DNA from: Stenotrophomonas maltophilia
GTDB taxonomy: Bacteria; Pseudomonadota; Gammaproteobacteria; Xanthomonadales; Xanthomonadaceae
DNA: 64,000 nt
Assembly (NCBI RefSeq): GCF_006970445.1
Contig: NZ_CP033877.1
Location: forward strand, 3,976,750 to 4,040,749
Reading direction: 5' to 3'
Shown here: positions 37,261-47,744 of the stretch, one piece after another
Numbering within the stretch: position 1 is the first letter of the stretch
Layout of the letters: every line of letters begins with the position of its first letter
The notes under the pieces: generated by a model
What the model saw: the letters and a program-made list of their open reading frames with translations, nothing else
Told to the model about the DNA's origin: nothing
Database searches by the model: none
Position numbers and translations under genes: made by a program

Positions 37261-37303
37261 TTTCTTCACCTCCACAGCGTCGCGCGACGCAGGCCGAGGG
37301 GCA

Positions 37304-37777
37304 ATGAAAGAGAGCATCCTGGATGTACTGCTGTACCTGTTTGAACACTATTTCAGCGAAGATGCGGACCTGATCCGTGACCGCGATTCGCTCCAGAACG
37401 GCCTGATCCAGGCCGGTTTCAGTCCCACCGAGATCAACAAGGCGTTCGACTGGCTCGATGCCCTGGCCGCGCAGCGGCCGAGCGTGGCCCAGGCGCGGGT
37501 CGATGGCCCGGTGCGCATCTACCATGGCCCCGAGCTGGACAAGCTGGACGTGGAATGCCGCGGTTTCCTGCTGTATCTGGAACAGCACGGCATCCTCGAC
37601 GCCGACCAGCGCGAGCTGGTGCTGGACCGGGCGATGGCCCTGGACCAGGACGAACTGGACCTGGACGACCTGAAGTGGGTCGTGCTGATGGTGCTGTTCA
37701 ACCAGCCCGGCTCCGAAGCGGCCTATGCCTGGATGGAGACGCAGATGTTCATGGACGAGCCAGAACCCCTGCACTGA
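37304..37777 (+). CDS. smg: Smg protein (DUF494)
   Basis: A 157-aa protein. It matches the Smg family from end to end: [17 protein letters not shown], then [36 protein letters not shown] and [20 protein letters not shown]. It is a helical cytoplasmic protein whose function is not established; the dprA-smg-topA neighbourhood is conserved. It starts 43 bp after dprA. Confidence 0.95.
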   Translation: MKESILDVLLYLFEHYFSEDADLIRDRDSLQNGLIQAGFSPTEINKAFDWLDALAAQRPSVAQARVDGPVRIYHGPELDKLDVECRGFLLYLEQHGILDADQRELVLDRAMALDQDELDLDDLKWVVLMVLFNQPGSEAAYAWMETQMFMDEPEPLH

Positions 37778-37816
37778 CCGTACACTTGGGGGCATAGCGC
37801 ATTCAGGAGCGTCCCC

Positions 37817-38575
37817 GTGAGCGAGTGGTTCCATGCAGAAGGCAACCGGCAGCAAGGCCCGCTGCCGGCGGAACAGTTGGTCGAGTTGTTCCGCAGCAAC
37901 CAGATCTCCCTGGACACCCTGGTCTGGCGTGACGGCCTGCCGCAATGGCAGCCGTTGCGCACCGTTGTCGATGAGCTGGGACTGATCGTGCCGGCGCTGG
38001 ACGTCGCCGCGCCGGCCGTGGAACCCGAGCCCGAACCCGAACCGGTAGCGCCGCCTCCGCCGCAGCCGCCGGTGCTGCCGCCATCCACGCCCTATGCCAC
38101 CCAGACGTCGGCCGGGGTCCTGCCGCCGCCGAAAAAGAAGCTCTCCGGTTGCGCCCTGACCGCAATCATCGGCGGCGGCCTGCTGCTGGTGCTGGTGCCG
38201 ATCGTGGCCATCCTCGCGGCGATCGCCCTGCCCGCGTACAACGACTACACCGTGCGCGCCAAGATCGCCACCGCGGTCAATGCCCTGCAGCCGCTGAAGC
38301 AACAGGTGCAGCACTTCGCCGACGATGAAGGCCGCTGCCCCGGCGCCAACGATGCTGGTTTCCCGGCCCCGGGTGACTTCACCCAGGCCGGCCTGTCGGC
38401 GGTGAACATCGGCCGTTTCAACAACGGCCACTGTGGCATCGAAGCAACGCTGGCCGTGCCCGGCAAGAGCCTCGATGGCGACCTGCTGTGGCTGGAATAT
38501 GATCGCGACAGCGGCCGCTGGGAATGCAGCGGTGAAAGCGACGACAAGTACCTGCCGCCGTCGTGCCGCGGCTGA
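37817..38575 (+). CDS. GYF_2-domain membrane protein with pilin-like C-terminus
   Basis: A 252-aa protein with a GTG start. Residues 1-56 form a GYF_2 (DUF4339) domain (WFHAEGNRQQGPLPAEQLVE, then LVWRDGLPQWQPL). A Pro/Glu-rich linker follows (residues 65-105). Next is a hydrophobic helix (ALTAIIGGGLLLVLVPIVA) continuing as ILAAIALPAYNDYTVRAKIA, which closely resembles the N-terminal helix of type IV pilins. The Gly-Phe cleavage site before that helix is missing. The C-terminus has paired Cys like minor pilins. It is a tandem partner of the next gene. Function unknown. Confidence 0.8.
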   Translation: MSEWFHAEGNRQQGPLPAEQLVELFRSNQISLDTLVWRDGLPQWQPLRTVVDELGLIVPALDVAAPAVEPEPEPEPVAPPPPQPPVLPPSTPYATQTSAGVLPPPKKKLSGCALTAIIGGGLLLVLVPIVAILAAIALPAYNDYTVRAKIATAVNALQPLKQQVQHFADDEGRCPGANDAGFPAPGDFTQAGLSAVNIGRFNNGHCGIEATLAVPGKSLDGDLLWLEYDRDSGRWECSGESDDKYLPPSCRG

Positions 38576-38624
38576 GCCACGCGCACGGCAGCACCTCCAA
38601 GGACGATCCAACAGGGAACATGCA

Positions 38625-39554
38625 ATGACTGAGTGGTACTACGCCGAAGGACAGCAACGCCAGGGCCCGCTGTCGGTCCAGGACATCCGCCAGCGCTTCC
38701 AGCGCGGCGAACTGAACCTGGACACCCTGGTCTGGCGCGAAGGCATGGCCCAGTGGGCCGCTCTGCGCCAGGTGGTCGATGAGCTCGGCCTGCAGACGCT
38801 GGCCGACGCCAGCACGGCCACCGCCAGTGGCGGCTTCGACCTGCGCAGCGACTACGCTGCCATCGACAACGGCACGGCTCCGCTGCCTGGCACAGGCGCG
38901 CTCAGCAGCTCGCCCTACAGCGCTCCGGCCGCCGCCGGTGCCGGTGGCCCGCAGCCGGTGATAGGCGGCGAGGTGGTCTACGCCGGCTTCTGGAAGCGCG
39001 TCGCGGCCTACATGATCGACTACTTCGTACTGGCAATCCCGGGCGGCATCATCGGCGCCATCATCGGCGTGGTGCTGGGCGCCAGCATGGGCGCGGTGGG
39101 CAGTGGCGAGACCTCCATCGAGATCGTCGCGCAGCTGGCCAGCGCGCTGATCAACATGGCCATCGGCGTGGCCTACTACACCTGGTTCCACTCCTCGCAG
39201 GGCGGCGCCACGCTGGGCAAGATGGCGGTCGGCATCAAGGTCGTGCGCAGCAACGGTGACCGCCTGACCCGGGGCCGCGCCTTCGGTCGCTACTGGGCCA
39301 TGCTGCTGAGCAGCTTCACCCTCGGCATCGGCTTCCTGATGGCCGCCTTCACCGAGCGCAAGCAGGGCCTGCACGACATGATCTGCGACACCCTGGTGGT
39401 CGACCGCTGGGCCTACACCGACCAGCCGCACCTGCAGCGCCATGAGCTGGGTACGGTCACCATCGTGATCCTGGTGCTCACCGGCCTGCTGTCGCTGGCG
39501 GGCCTGGTGCTGCTGGTGGCCGCGGTCGGCTTCATCGCCAAGATGGCCTCATGA
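38625..39554 (+). CDS. GYF_2 and RDD domain membrane protein
   Basis: A 309-aa protein from the ATG at 38625. Residues 1-56 are a GYF_2 domain close to that of the preceding protein (WYYAEGQQRQGPLSVQDIRQ, TLVWREGMAQWAALRQVVDE). A spacer is followed by an RDD domain: YAGFWKRVAAYMIDYFVLAI, then GATLGKMAVGIKVVRSNGDR and FTERKQGLHDMICDTLVV. RDD proteins are multi-span inner-membrane proteins with proposed ion-transport roles. A C-terminal helix (VILVLTGLLSLAGLVLLVAA) ends the protein. Confidence 0.85.
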   Translation: MTEWYYAEGQQRQGPLSVQDIRQRFQRGELNLDTLVWREGMAQWAALRQVVDELGLQTLADASTATASGGFDLRSDYAAIDNGTAPLPGTGALSSSPYSAPAAAGAGGPQPVIGGEVVYAGFWKRVAAYMIDYFVLAIPGGIIGAIIGVVLGASMGAVGSGETSIEIVAQLASALINMAIGVAYYTWFHSSQGGATLGKMAVGIKVVRSNGDRLTRGRAFGRYWAMLLSSFTLGIGFLMAAFTERKQGLHDMICDTLVVDRWAYTDQPHLQRHELGTVTIVILVLTGLLSLAGLVLLVAAVGFIAKMAS

Positions 39555-39622
39555 ACGGCCATCCTCACGTCTGGCTGCTTGACAGGGGCTGGCCGGGCGT
39601 GATTCCTCTAATAAGGTGAAAC

Positions 39623-39653
39623 CTGAACGCCCGGCACACTACCGGGCGTTCAG
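39623..39653. terminator. Hairpin between the RDD gene and topA
   Basis: A 12-bp perfect stem, CTGAACGCCCGG/CCGGGCGTTCAG, with a 7-nt loop lies in the 193-bp gap before topA. There is no strong T-run, so it may be a weak terminator or a repeat. The GAACGCCCGG arm also occurs at 45661-45686. Confidence 0.6.
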
Positions 39654-39747
39654 CGTATTGATTTGTCCGTGGCCGCTTCACTAATGCGGCCGTTTGCTCC
39701 ACCCTAGCGGCCCCTCCCCTGCGGCTCGCCCCACAGACACTGCTGCC

Positions 39748-42237
<2,490 letters not shown>

Positions 42238-42266
42238 CTCCACGCCCTGCGTGGATGAAGGGTCAA

Positions 42267-42294
42267 GGTGTGCGGACCAACGGTCCGCACCTAC
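42267..42294. repeat. REP-type palindrome after topA
   Basis: GGTGTGCGGACC-AAC-GGTCCGCACC ends in TAC, so the reverse strand starts GTAGGTGCGGACC. It is a third SMAG-like stem type with the GTAG end. A smaller palindrome, TCCACGCCCTGCGTGGA, lies just before it (42239-42255). Confidence 0.65.
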
Positions 42295-42365
42295 CGTCCG
42301 CACCCACCACCCCTTCTGCACGCGGCAGGGGGATAATGAAGGCCCACGTCGGGCCGGTCGCCGCC

Positions 42366-42926
42366 ATGAAAGAACTTACCCTGGACTCTGCTGTCGCCAC
42401 GCTCCGCGCCGGCGGCGTGATCGCCTATCCGACCGAAGCAGTCTGGGGCCTGGGCTGCGATCCCTCGCATGAGGCGGCGGTGCACATGGTGCTGCGGCTG
42501 AAGCAGCGCCCGATCGAGAAGGGAATGATCCTGGTTGCCGCCGAACTGTCGCAGCTGGAGGGCTGGGTGCGCCTGCAGGCGTTGCCCGATGCCCGCCAGC
42601 GCGCGGTGCTAGCCAGCTGGCCGGGTGCCAACACCTGGATCCTGCCGGCCGGTTCGCGTGCCCAGCCCTGGGTCACCGGCGAGCACAGTGGCATCGCCGT
42701 GCGCATCAGCGCCCATCCGCTGGTCGCCGCCCTGTGCCGCGCCTGGGGTGGCCCCCTGGTCTCCACCAGCGCCAACCTTGCCGGTGAACCACCGGCACGC
42801 AGCCGTGCCGAGCTCGACCCGCGCCTGCTGCGCCTGCTCGATGGCATCCTTGATGGCGAGACCGGCGGCCTGGCCCAGCCAACCCCGATCCGCGACGCGC
42901 TCAGCGGCAACGTGCTGCGCTCCTGA
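42366..42926 (+). CDS. tsaC: Threonylcarbamoyl-AMP synthase (TsaC/Sua5-YrdC family)
   Basis: A 186-aa protein from the ATG at 42366 (MKELTLDSAVATLRAGGVIA); the frame is open to 42255. YrdC signatures: YPTEAVWGLGCDPSHEAAVH, LKQRPIEKGMILVAAELSQL and GPLVSTSANLAGEPPARSRA. It makes threonylcarbamoyl-AMP for the t6A modification of tRNA. The length matches TsaC rather than the longer Sua5. The topA-tsaC order is conserved in xanthomonads. Confidence 0.95.
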   Translation: MKELTLDSAVATLRAGGVIAYPTEAVWGLGCDPSHEAAVHMVLRLKQRPIEKGMILVAAELSQLEGWVRLQALPDARQRAVLASWPGANTWILPAGSRAQPWVTGEHSGIAVRISAHPLVAALCRAWGGPLVSTSANLAGEPPARSRAELDPRLLRLLDGILDGETGGLAQPTPIRDALSGNVLRS

Positions 42927-42969
42927 ACCGACGATTGCACTGCCGCGGACAATCGCGCACCCTGCCGCC

Positions 42970-43659
42970 ATGAACCTGCTGCGCACCGCCCTGGGCCTGT
43001 GCCTGTTGCTGCCATGGACCGCACCGGCCGCCGAGGACGTGCGCGTGTACCGCTGTGTCGCCAGCAACGGCGCCGTGGCCCTGCAGGACAAGCCATGCAG
43101 CAGTGGTCGGCAGGAAGTGCGTGACCTGCAGCGCCCGCGCGACCCGGCACCACGGGTGGTGCGCAGCGACGCGACACCCGCGCCGCCGGATGAGGCGCCG
43201 GTGATGCGCGATCGTGAGGTCCGCCACGTCTACATCCAGCCGCCGCAGCCGTTGTACGAGTGCGTGAGCGACGACGGTCGTCGCTACACCAGCGACAACA
43301 ACGAGGGCAATCCGCGCTGGGTACCGTTGTGGACCAGCGTCTGGCTTCCGCACGGGCACCAGGGCCCGGTCCATCCCGGCCCACGCCCGGCCTTCGGCAC
43401 GCCGGTCGGCACCCCCATCGGTGAAGGAACCGGCTACCGGCCGCCCGCGGTGGGTGTCGGTGTGCAGGTTCCGGCCGGCAGCGTGCTGGTCCGCGACAGC
43501 TGCCATGCGCTGCCGCCGCAGGAAGTCTGCGCGCGCCTGCGCGACCGCCGCTGGGAACTGGACCGCCGTTACAACAGCGCGCTGCAGAGTGAACGCACCG
43601 CCATCAGCGACGAACAGCGTGGCATCGACGCACGCCTGTCGCGGGACTGCGAACGCTGA
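42970..43659 (+). CDS. Exported DUF4124 protein
   Basis: A 229-aa protein from the ATG at 42970. The signal peptide is MNLLRTALGLCLLLPWTAPAA. DUF4124 follows directly (VRVYRCVASNGAVALQDKPC), with a second similar segment (YECVSDDGRRYTSDNNEGN). The rest is Pro-rich, with a C-terminal helix that holds Cys pairs (SCHALPPQEVCARLRDRRWE). It is a periplasmic protein of unknown role. It lies 35 bp upstream of a paralogous gene. Confidence 0.8.
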   Translation: MNLLRTALGLCLLLPWTAPAAEDVRVYRCVASNGAVALQDKPCSSGRQEVRDLQRPRDPAPRVVRSDATPAPPDEAPVMRDREVRHVYIQPPQPLYECVSDDGRRYTSDNNEGNPRWVPLWTSVWLPHGHQGPVHPGPRPAFGTPVGTPIGEGTGYRPPAVGVGVQVPAGSVLVRDSCHALPPQEVCARLRDRRWELDRRYNSALQSERTAISDEQRGIDARLSRDCER

Positions 43660-43693
43660 GCGCAGCGCCTGCCGTGGCATGTACGCTGTGCAC

Positions 43694-44413
43694 ATGAAGA
43701 ACCTGATCTGGCTGGCCCTGGGCCTGTTCGCCGGCAACGCAGTGGCCGACGACGGAGTGATCTACCGCTGCACCTCCAGCAGCAGCGATGTGCCCACCCT
43801 GCAACGTGCGCCCTGCCCTGCCGGCAGCAAGCAGCAGGTGGTGCGGATTCCGGCGGCCGCCAGCGCGCCGCCTGCGCCGGCCACACCGGCCCCGGCGCCT
43901 TCGCCACCCGAACCGGCGACGACAAGTACACCACCCGCTTCCGCGCCCAGCCCCCGTCGCCCCGGTGAAGGACGCACGATCATGGAAGCCGGCATGGTCG
44001 AACGCGAAGGCGGCGATCTGATACTCGACAGTGCATCGCTGCCACGCCAGGCCGATGCTGCGCCGGACAGCAATGCGCCGCCGAAGCCGCCGCTGCCACC
44101 GATCTTCCAGTGCACCGACAGCCAGGGCGGTAGTTACCTGCACGAGTACGAAGCCGCCCCCGGGCGCTGCGAACTGATGACCGTGCAGGGCCTGGGCGGC
44201 GCCACGCCGGTCAATGCCGCCGGCTGCGAAGTGGTGCGCGACCGCTGCGAGGAACTGCCGGACGCGCAGCGCTGCAGCAGCTGGCAGCAACGCTTTCGCG
44301 ATGCACGTGGCCGTGAGCGGTTCGCCTCGCCGGAAAACCGCGAAAACGCCCGTGGCGAACGCGAACGGCTGCAGGGCGTGCTGGAGGCCAGCAACTGCCC
44401 TGTACCGGGATGA
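43694..44413 (+). CDS. Exported DUF4124 protein, paralogue of the preceding gene
   Basis: A 239-aa protein from the ATG at 43694; an ATG at 43679 would add MYAVH. The signal peptide is MKNLIWLALGLFAGNAVA. The DUF4124-like start is VIYRCTSSSSDVPTLQRAPC, followed by a Pro/Ala linker of about 60 residues. A second Cys-containing domain has FQCTDSQGGSYLHEYEAAPG and ends with helix motifs like its neighbour (RCEELPDAQRCSSWQQRFRD). The pair looks like a tandem duplication. A REP pair begins 10 bp after the stop. Confidence 0.8.
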   Translation: MKNLIWLALGLFAGNAVADDGVIYRCTSSSSDVPTLQRAPCPAGSKQQVVRIPAAASAPPAPATPAPAPSPPEPATTSTPPASAPSPRRPGEGRTIMEAGMVEREGGDLILDSASLPRQADAAPDSNAPPKPPLPPIFQCTDSQGGSYLHEYEAAPGRCELMTVQGLGGATPVNAAGCEVVRDRCEELPDAQRCSSWQQRFRDARGRERFASPENRENARGERERLQGVLEASNCPVPG

Positions 44414-44423
44414 CAACCATCCG

Positions 44424-44496
44424 GTCGTGCCGGCCGCTGGCCGGCAACTGCAATCATCTGAAGATCCTGTGGTTGCCGGCCAGCGGCCGGCACTAC
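44424..44496. repeat. SMAG/REP palindrome pair
   Basis: Two inverted copies of the GTAGTGCCGGCCGCTGGCCG type face each other (44424-44448 and 44472-44496). The left copy begins GTCG instead of GTAG. They lie between the convergent DUF4124 and SDR genes. Confidence 0.85.
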
Positions 44497-44506
44497 CACC
44501 GCATGA

Positions 44507-45283
44507 TCAGAAGCCGTAACGCAGGAAACCGCCATCCACCGCGATGCACTCGCCGGTGACATAGCTGGCTGCGGGCAGGCACAGGAAGCCCACGGCCGCG
44601 GCCACTTCCTCCGGCTCGCCGATGCGGCGCATCGGCGTGCGATTGACCACTTCATCGTAGTAGTCCGGGTCCGACAACGGACCGGACGTGCGCCGCGTGC
44701 GGATGTACCAGGGCGCCACCGCGTTGACCCGGATGCCATCCTCCGCCCACTCGACCGCGAGGTTGCGGGTCATCTGGTGCATCGCGGCCTTGGTCATGCC
44801 GTAGACCACGCCACTGCGCACGTGGGTCAGGCCGGACACGCTGCCGACGTTGACGATCGACGACGAGGCGTGCCGGGCCAGCAGCGGATGCGCGTAGCGC
44901 GACAGCTCGAAGGCCGAGAACAGGTTGGTCTCGAAGATCCTGCGCCACTCGTCCTCGGAGTACTCCGTGGCTGCCTTGGTGACGTTGCCGCCGGCGTTGT
45001 TGACCAGGATGTGCAGGCCATCGCTGTGGTCTTCCACCCAGTCCAGGATCTGCCGGCGGTCCTCGTCATCGGAGACATCGGCAGCCAGCGCGTGCACCTG
45101 GTGCTGCGGATACACATCCAGCAGTTCGTCGCGCGCCGTCTCCAGCATGTCGATGTCGCGGCCGACGATCATCAGGTCGGCGCCGAGGCCGGCCAGTTCG
45201 TGCGCGATGGCCAGGCCGATGCCGGCGCTGGCGCCAGTGATCAGGGCAGTCTGGCCGTCCAGGCGCCACCGTTGCTGGGTCAT
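44507..45283 (-). CDS. SDR-family oxidoreductase (tropinone-reductase-like)
   Basis: A 258-aa protein. Classical SDR motifs are all present: TALITGASAGIGLAIAHELA (nucleotide binding), LVNNAGGN, the catalytic Ser in VNVGSVSGLTHV, and Tyr-x-x-x-Lys in YGMTKAAMHQ. The C-terminus is GECIAVDGGFLRYGF. It probably uses NADP(H); the substrate is unknown. Plant tropinone reductases share this pattern, but that name should not be taken as a function here. Confidence 0.93.
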   Translation of the reverse strand: MTQQRWRLDGQTALITGASAGIGLAIAHELAGLGADLMIVGRDIDMLETARDELLDVYPQHQVHALAADVSDDEDRRQILDWVEDHSDGLHILVNNAGGNVTKAATEYSEDEWRRIFETNLFSAFELSRYAHPLLARHASSSIVNVGSVSGLTHVRSGVVYGMTKAAMHQMTRNLAVEWAEDGIRVNAVAPWYIRTRRTSGPLSDPDYYDEVVNRTPMRRIGEPEEVAAAVGFLCLPAASYVTGECIAVDGGFLRYGF

Positions 45284-45395
45284 GTGTCCTCCGGGGCCGC
45301 GCCCGCTGTGTTTCGATGCCGCAAGGATACGCGCTCACGGCGGCGCCCTGCCGGGGATGCGACACTTGCCCATACGCCCACCGCGGAGAGCCGCC

Positions 45396-45608
45396 ATGCG
45401 CATCCTGATCCTGTCCACGTCGCTGCTGGCCAGCCTGCTGCTGGCGGCCTGCCAGCGGCCGCCGACGCCGAACCCGGAGAAGCCACCGGTGCCACGAGCG
45501 ATGTCGCGTGCGATCAACGAACCACTGGACCGCGCCAAGGACGTGCAGAAAACCGTCGATGACGCCGCCGCGAGCGAGCGCAAGGCCGAGGCTGACGCAA
45601 CGCAGTGA
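45396..45608 (+). CDS. Small lipoprotein
   Basis: A 70-aa protein. MRILILSTSLLASLLLAAC is a lipoprotein signal with LAAC, so Cys19 would be acylated. The mature part is Pro-rich, then charged and helical (DRAKDVQKTVDDAAASERKA). It is divergent from the SDR gene. It resembles small outer-membrane-anchored lipoproteins of xanthomonads with no known role. A repeat element begins six bp after the stop. Confidence 0.75.
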   Translation: MRILILSTSLLASLLLAACQRPPTPNPEKPPVPRAMSRAINEPLDRAKDVQKTVDDAAASERKAEADATQ

Positions 45609-45613
45609 CCGGT

Positions 45614-45652
45614 GGGGTCAGCGCCCTTTGCGCTGCAAAGGGATCCGACCCC
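45614..45652. repeat. Dispersed palindrome, GGGGTCAG...GATCCGACCCC type
   Basis: A 39-bp imperfect palindrome with CCCTTTGCGCTGCAAAGGG at its centre and GGGGTC/GACCCC ends. Very similar elements occur at 53509-53582. It is distinct from the GTAG family. Confidence 0.7.
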
Positions 45653-45660
45653 ATGAACGA

Positions 45661-45686
45661 AAACGCCCGGCCTAGGCCGGGCGTTC
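45661..45686 (-). terminator. sppA terminator (possibly bidirectional)
   Basis: Stem AACGCCCGGCC/GGCCGGGCGTT with a 2-base loop lies 20 bp after the sppA stop. On the minus strand it is followed by TTTTCG. It also lies downstream of the small lipoprotein gene, so it can serve both. Confidence 0.75.
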
Positions 45687-45706
45687 TCATTCGATACCGT
45701 TGCCGA

Positions 45707-47629
45707 TCAGAACCCGCAGAAGCAGTACGCCAGCGCCTTCACCGGTGCGCCGTTGCCCTTTTCGCGGGCCGCGTTCTCGACGAAGCGCAACTGCGTGTCC
45801 ACTTCCGGCATCGTGCGTGCCAGCATCATCCGCGCCATGCCCGAATCGGACAGCATCCAGGCACCGGCGCGGCTGCCAGCGAAACCGCTGACGAACTGCG
45901 CGAACGGCGTGGCTGCCTTCTCGATGTAGCGCACGCGGTAGGCATCGGCCTTGCCGAGCTTGGCGCGGCTGGCGGCGTCGGCCACTGCATCCTTCAGGCC
46001 ACCGAAGGCATCGACCAGACCGCGTTCCTTGGCCTGTGCACCGCTCCACACGCGGCCGCGGGCGACCTCGTCCACCGCCTCGACCGGCTTCTTGCGGGCG
46101 TCGGCGACGCGACCGGTGAAATCGGCGTAACCCTTGTTGATCACCGTCTGGATGACCTGGCCCACGGCCGGGTCCATCGGGCGGGTGACGTCGAAGGCAC
46201 CGGCGAAACGGGTAGTGCCGACACCGTCGGTGTGCACGCCGATCTTGTCCAGCGCGCGGCTGAAGTTCGGCACCATGCCGAAGATGCCGATCGAACCGGT
46301 GATGGTCGAGGGATCGGCATAGATGCGATCGGCGTTCATGCTGATCCAGTAGCCACCGGAGGCGGCCAGGTCACCCATCGACACCACCACCGGCTTGCCA
46401 GCGGCCTGCAGCGCCACCACTTCGCGGCGGATCTGCTCGGAGGCGAACACTTCACCGCCCGGCGAATCGACGCGCAGCACCACCGCCTTCACGTTGTCGT
46501 CGTCGCGCGCGGCACGCAGCAGCGCCGAGGTCGACTCGCCACCGATGCGGCCGGCCGGCAGGTCACCGCCACTGATTTCGCCGGCGGCCACCACCACGGC
46601 CACCTGCGGACGCGAGTCCACCGGGTTGCGGCGCGCATCGAGCTGTCCCAGGTAGGTGCCGAAGTCGACGTTGCGGAAACCACCGTCGGCATCCTCGTCG
46701 GCCACGCCGCGCTCGATCATCAGATCCTCGAACTCCTCGCGGGTCTTCAGCGCGGTCACCAGCTTCTGCTGCAGGGCGAACTTGGCCAGGTCGCCACCGG
46801 CGGCAGCGATGCCTTCCGGCAGGGTGTCAATGCCGGCGGCCAGCTGTGCCGGATCCAGGCGGCGGGCCTTGGCGATGTCGCCCAGGTAGCGCTGCCACAC
46901 GTCATTCATCCAGAACAGGTCGGCTTCCTTGGAGGCCGGCGACGCAGCATCAAGCACGTACGGCTCGGCCGCAGACTTGTACTCGCCCACCTTGAACAGG
47001 TGCACGTCCACGCCCAGCTTGTCCTGCAGGCCGGTGCGGAAGTATTGGCGGTAGCGGCCGAGGCCTTCGAGCACGACCGAACCCATCGGGTCCAGGTAGA
47101 CCTCGTCGGCCTGTGCAGCCAGCAGGTACTGCGACTGGCCCATGCTCTCGCTGTAGGCCACCAGCTGCTTGCCGGAAGCGCGCAGGTCCTGCAGCGCGGC
47201 GGCGACTTCACGCAGCGAGGCGAAGCCCGACGGCTGCAGCTTGTCCAGCTCCAGCACCACGCGCTCGATCTTCTTGTCTTCCTTGGCCGACTCGATCACC
47301 CGCAGCAGGTCGCGCAGCTGGATCTCTTCGGCACCGTTGTCACCCACCGCCTTGGCCAGCGCGCGGCTGACCGGATCGGCGCTGAACTGCTCGACCAGGC
47401 GGCCTTCCGGCGCGATCACGAGCGTCGTGCGGTCCTGCAGCGACTTGCTGGCACCGGCACCCATGCCGGCGGCGATGACGAACATCACCAGCAGCAGGAA
47501 CAGCAGGCCGAAGAACACCAGGTTGAGGATCAACCGGCGGGTGAAGTTCATGACGTCCCACAGCCCGATGAAGAAGCTGGCGACGGGATTGCGACGCGCC
47601 GGGGGCAGCGGGGGCACGGGTTGATTCAT
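45707..47629 (-). CDS. sppA: Signal peptide peptidase SppA, long form
   Basis: A 640-aa protein from the ATG at 47629, with GGAGCG upstream; the frame is open to 47698. One N-terminal membrane helix (LILNLVFFGLLFLLLVMFVI) anchors a periplasmic double-S49 protease. The N-terminal repeat holds the Lys region (VGEYKSAAEPYVLD). The C-terminal repeat has the Ser nucleophile in DLAASGGYWISMNADRIYAD, followed by TITGSIGIFGM. It degrades cleaved signal peptides. The 67-kDa type matches the E. coli layout. Confidence 0.96.
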   Translation of the reverse strand: MNQPVPPLPPARRNPVASFFIGLWDVMNFTRRLILNLVFFGLLFLLLVMFVIAAGMGAGASKSLQDRTTLVIAPEGRLVEQFSADPVSRALAKAVGDNGAEEIQLRDLLRVIESAKEDKKIERVVLELDKLQPSGFASLREVAAALQDLRASGKQLVAYSESMGQSQYLLAAQADEVYLDPMGSVVLEGLGRYRQYFRTGLQDKLGVDVHLFKVGEYKSAAEPYVLDAASPASKEADLFWMNDVWQRYLGDIAKARRLDPAQLAAGIDTLPEGIAAAGGDLAKFALQQKLVTALKTREEFEDLMIERGVADEDADGGFRNVDFGTYLGQLDARRNPVDSRPQVAVVVAAGEISGGDLPAGRIGGESTSALLRAARDDDNVKAVVLRVDSPGGEVFASEQIRREVVALQAAGKPVVVSMGDLAASGGYWISMNADRIYADPSTITGSIGIFGMVPNFSRALDKIGVHTDGVGTTRFAGAFDVTRPMDPAVGQVIQTVINKGYADFTGRVADARKKPVEAVDEVARGRVWSGAQAKERGLVDAFGGLKDAVADAASRAKLGKADAYRVRYIEKAATPFAQFVSGFAGSRAGAWMLSDSGMARMMLARTMPEVDTQLRFVENAAREKGNGAPVKALAYCFCGF

Positions 47630-47744
47630 GGAACGCTCCGGATGGCTTCTTGCCGTGGTACCAGCATAGCCGGTGCCGCGTGATGCAGCATCGGACACAA
47701 GTCAGGGGATCGCCCGCCATGGGTCGGCATGGCGGGCGGGATGA

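Noticed and set aside
45605..47683. 692-aa plus-strand open frame
   Set aside because: Antisense of sppA; rich in His, Gln and Arg, with no recognisable domain.
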